Positions 62,349 to 64,000 of a stretch of 64,000 nucleotides of DNA are shown here, piece after piece. The stretch is taken from the NCBI RefSeq assembly GCF_030123365.1, contig NZ_CP126107.1:3085501-3149500 (forward strand), read 5' to 3'. The position numbers and the translations under genes are program-made. The notes beneath the pieces are model-generated. The model had not been told where the DNA came from, did not search any database, and worked only from the letters and a program-made list of their open reading frames with translations. Positions within the stretch are counted from its first letter, which is position 1. Every line of letters starts with the position of its first letter. The DNA comes from Neobacillus sp. SuZ13 (GTDB taxonomy: Bacteria; Bacillota; Bacilli; Bacillales; Cytobacillaceae).

Positions 62349-63314
62349 ATGAATCAAGAATATCGAGTGTTATTGTACTATAAATATGTAACCATTGAGA
62401 ACCCTGAAGAAGTCACCCAGGAACATCTTCATTTCTGTAATGAACATGGCTTAAAGGGACGAATTATCATTGCTGCTGAAGGAATTAATGGTACGGTGTC
62501 AGGCACCATAGAACAAACTGACGCCTATATGAAATATATGAACGAACATCCGTTGTTCGCGGGTACTATTTTTAAAATTGATGAAGCGTCTGAGCATGCC
62601 TTCAAAAAGATGAAAGTTCGGTTCAGACCAGAGTTAGTTACTTTGCGTTTGGAAGATGACGTCGATCCGAATGTGCAAACAGGCAAGCATTTGAAGCCAA
62701 AGGAATTTTTTGAGGCGATGCAAGATGAAGATACGGTTGTCATTGATGCCCGAAATGATTATGAGTTTGATCTAGGTCATTTTCGTGGAGCTGTCCGCCC
62801 GGATATTCTTAACTTCCGTGATCTACCACAATGGATCCGGGAAAATAAGCAGGAGTTTGAAGGCAAGAAGATTCTTACTTATTGTACTGGTGGAATTCGC
62901 TGTGAAAAATTCTCCGGTTGGCTGCTTCAAGAAGGTTTTGAAGATGTATCACAGCTTGAGGGCGGTATCGTCACCTATGGTAAAGATCCTGAAGTTCAGG
63001 GAGACTTATGGGATGGTCAACTCTATGTGTTTGATGAGCGCATAAGTGTTCCTGTTAACCGTAAAGAGCATGTCGTTGTCGGGAAGGATTTTTACAGTGG
63101 TGAGCCATGTGAACGCTACGTGAATTGTGCCAACCCAGAATGTAATCGTAAAATCCTTTGCTCTGAGGAGAACGAACATAAGCACTTACGAAGCTGTTCA
63201 CACGAATGCCGTGTTCATCCACGGAACCGCTACGTGGCACAGCACGGGTTAAGTGAAGAAGAGGTAGCGGCAAGATTGGCTGTTATTGAGAAAGAGAAAG
63301 AGTTAACCAAATAA
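62349..63314 (+). CDS. trhO: TrhO, tRNA uridine(34) hydroxylase (rhodanese-like)
   Basis: 321 residues from ATG 62349 after AAGGTGG. An N-terminal RNA-binding part ([20 protein letters not shown]) and a rhodanese domain with the active loop [17 protein letters not shown] (Cys near 180) and C-terminal Cys clusters ([16 protein letters not shown]) are typical of the YbfQ/YrkF-type TrhO proteins. It hydroxylates uridine 34 of tRNA without oxygen-dependent cofactors. Confidence 0.92.
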   Translation: MNQEYRVLLYYKYVTIENPEEVTQEHLHFCNEHGLKGRIIIAAEGINGTVSGTIEQTDAYMKYMNEHPLFAGTIFKIDEASEHAFKKMKVRFRPELVTLRLEDDVDPNVQTGKHLKPKEFFEAMQDEDTVVIDARNDYEFDLGHFRGAVRPDILNFRDLPQWIRENKQEFEGKKILTYCTGGIRCEKFSGWLLQEGFEDVSQLEGGIVTYGKDPEVQGDLWDGQLYVFDERISVPVNRKEHVVVGKDFYSGEPCERYVNCANPECNRKILCSEENEHKHLRSCSHECRVHPRNRYVAQHGLSEEEVAARLAVIEKEKELTK

Positions 63315-63329
63315 TTTTTAAAAAGAAAG

Positions 63330-63355
63330 CAGGTCATTACGGTGACCTGTTTTTC
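63330..63355 (+). terminator. Terminator after trhO
   Basis: CAGGTCA (63330-63336) pairs with TGACCTG (63343-63349), followed by TTTTTC. Confidence 0.8.
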
Positions 63356-63445
63356 TTATGTTTTTAGGATTGCCAATAGGAATTTCGGAATATATTGTTT
63401 ATGATAGATATAATACGATTCACATAGAGAGGAGCGGATGAATGA

Positions 63446-64000
63446 ATGGTGACCTATACCAATAGAAATGATGTACCCGTCCATGAAAAGTGGAATTTAG
63501 ACGATATTTACGCTGATATCAGTAAATGGGAAGGGGATCTTCTGAAAATAGAAGAAATGGCAAAAAACCTGAAGCAATTTGATGGAACGATTCAAGATGG
63601 CCACTCATTGTATCAGTACCTTAATCAACGAGAAGAGTTATCTTTCCTATTCAATAAGGTTTATGCTTATGCGATGCTGAATGTGGATCAAAATACACGG
63701 GATACCCAGGCACAATCTCATTTAGACCGAGCAAAACAACTAAGTGTAAAAGTAAGTGCGTCGACCTCCTTCTTTATGCCTTATTTATTAAGCCTAGACG
63801 AAGAAACATTATCAGGATACATAAAATCTGAAAAGAAGCTAGATTACTTTGCAGAGGATTTATGGGAGTCGTTTCGTTATAAACAACATGTTTTATCTAA
63901 AGAACAGGAAGCGGTTCTTTCCCAATTAGGGGAAGCCCTCTCAGCTCCAGGGAACATTTTTGGCATGATGAATAACGCAGATATTAAATTCGGGGAAGTA
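63446..64000 (+). CDS. pepF: Oligoendopeptidase F (5' part, cut by window edge)
   Basis: The first 185 residues of an M3B peptidase. ATG 63446 follows GGAGCGG by 8 nt. VHEKWNLDDIYADISKWEGD and the SAPGNIFGMMNNADIKFGE segment match PepF. The HExxH site lies beyond the window. Degrades cytosolic oligopeptides. Confidence 0.9.
   Translation, partial: MVTYTNRNDVPVHEKWNLDDIYADISKWEGDLLKIEEMAKNLKQFDGTIQDGHSLYQYLNQREELSFLFNKVYAYAMLNVDQNTRDTQAQSHLDRAKQLSVKVSASTSFFMPYLLSLDEETLSGYIKSEKKLDYFAEDLWESFRYKQHVLSKEQEAVLSQLGEALSAPGNIFGMMNNADIKFGEV

Noticed and set aside
1..64000. tRNA, rRNA, CRISPR, IS element or prophage
   Set aside because: I found no cloverleaf-like CCA-ending genes, no spaced repeats of CRISPR type, no transposase or integrase reading frames.

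Overview
The window reads as chromosome of a low-GC, endospore-forming member of the Bacillaceae (Bacillus/Neobacillus-like). Supporting marks are strong AGGAGG-type ribosome binding sites, TTG/GTG starts, a CotB-type spore coat gene, a Gmad2 lipoprotein, the SigB stressosome genes, a KimA gene behind a c-di-AMP riboswitch, and close matches to Bacillus subtilis proteins (RsbS, RsbT, RsbX, RsbR, CotB, KimA). I see no tRNA, rRNA, CRISPR array or intact insertion sequence.

Region by region. 1-2.9 kb: the 5' end of a Tat-exported (probably multicopper oxidase) gene, then cadC-cadA for cadmium/zinc/lead resistance. cadA is open throughout except for one in-frame TGA, exactly at the first Cys codon of its N-terminal CxxC metal site. 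2.9-9.8 kb: small hypothetical genes, the c-di-AMP riboswitch with kimA, gene debris including a second copy of the kimA 3' end, a DUF3231 gene, and a NERD gene pair. 10-16.2 kb: proline catabolism (putB, putC, putP) with a PAS-AAA-Fis regulator that has lost its GAFTGA loop. 16.2-20.7 kb: a CBS-HEPN protein, a YwaF-type membrane protein, MscS and cotB. 20.9-24.8 kb: a LytS/LytTR two-component system followed by an OFA-family MFS transporter whose upstream region carries two direct repeats with a 21-bp period, as in the E. coli YpdAB-yhjX pyruvate system. 24.9-30.6 kb: lipoproteins, DUF1540, DUF2809, GNAT, a second DUF3231 gene beside a truncated copy of the GNAT 5' end, and DinB. 30.6-34 kb: an apparent sigma-54 promoter with upstream TTCCG-N6-CGGAA palindromes driving scoA-scoB and a secreted alpha/beta hydrolase (acetoacetate / hydroxybutyrate use). 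34-42.8 kb: LysM amidase, a guanine-type riboswitch in front of a secreted nucleosidase-like protein, a quinone oxidoreductase, DUF4317, PiT/DUF47 phosphate uptake, a phospho-beta-glucosidase, and a ParB-like small protein. 42.8-46.6 kb: MocR regulator divergent from phzF, then an MFS permease. 46.9-51.3 kb: DUF2975/XRE pair and rsbS-rsbT-rsbU-rsbX-rsbR with two perfect SigB promoters but no rsbV, rsbW or sigB. 51.4-56.7 kb: GH18 lipoprotein, a GC-richer padR-DUF1048-ABC exporter island, and a flavin amine oxidase. 56.9-64 kb: GNAT, AAA+ ATPase, DUF429, an LLM-oxidoreductase remnant, a His/Lys/Arg-rich protein with an HmoA-like monooxygenase under a palindromic operator, GH18, trhO, and the 5' part of pepF.

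The most interesting points are the TGA in the metal-binding motif of cadA (selenocysteine or nonsense mutation), the degenerate sigma-54-type activator next to put, the sigma-54/enhancer architecture before scoAB, the LytTR direct repeats before the OFA transporter, the rsb cluster that is SigB-driven yet lacks sigB, and the secreted nucleosidase whose catalytic Asp position holds Asn.
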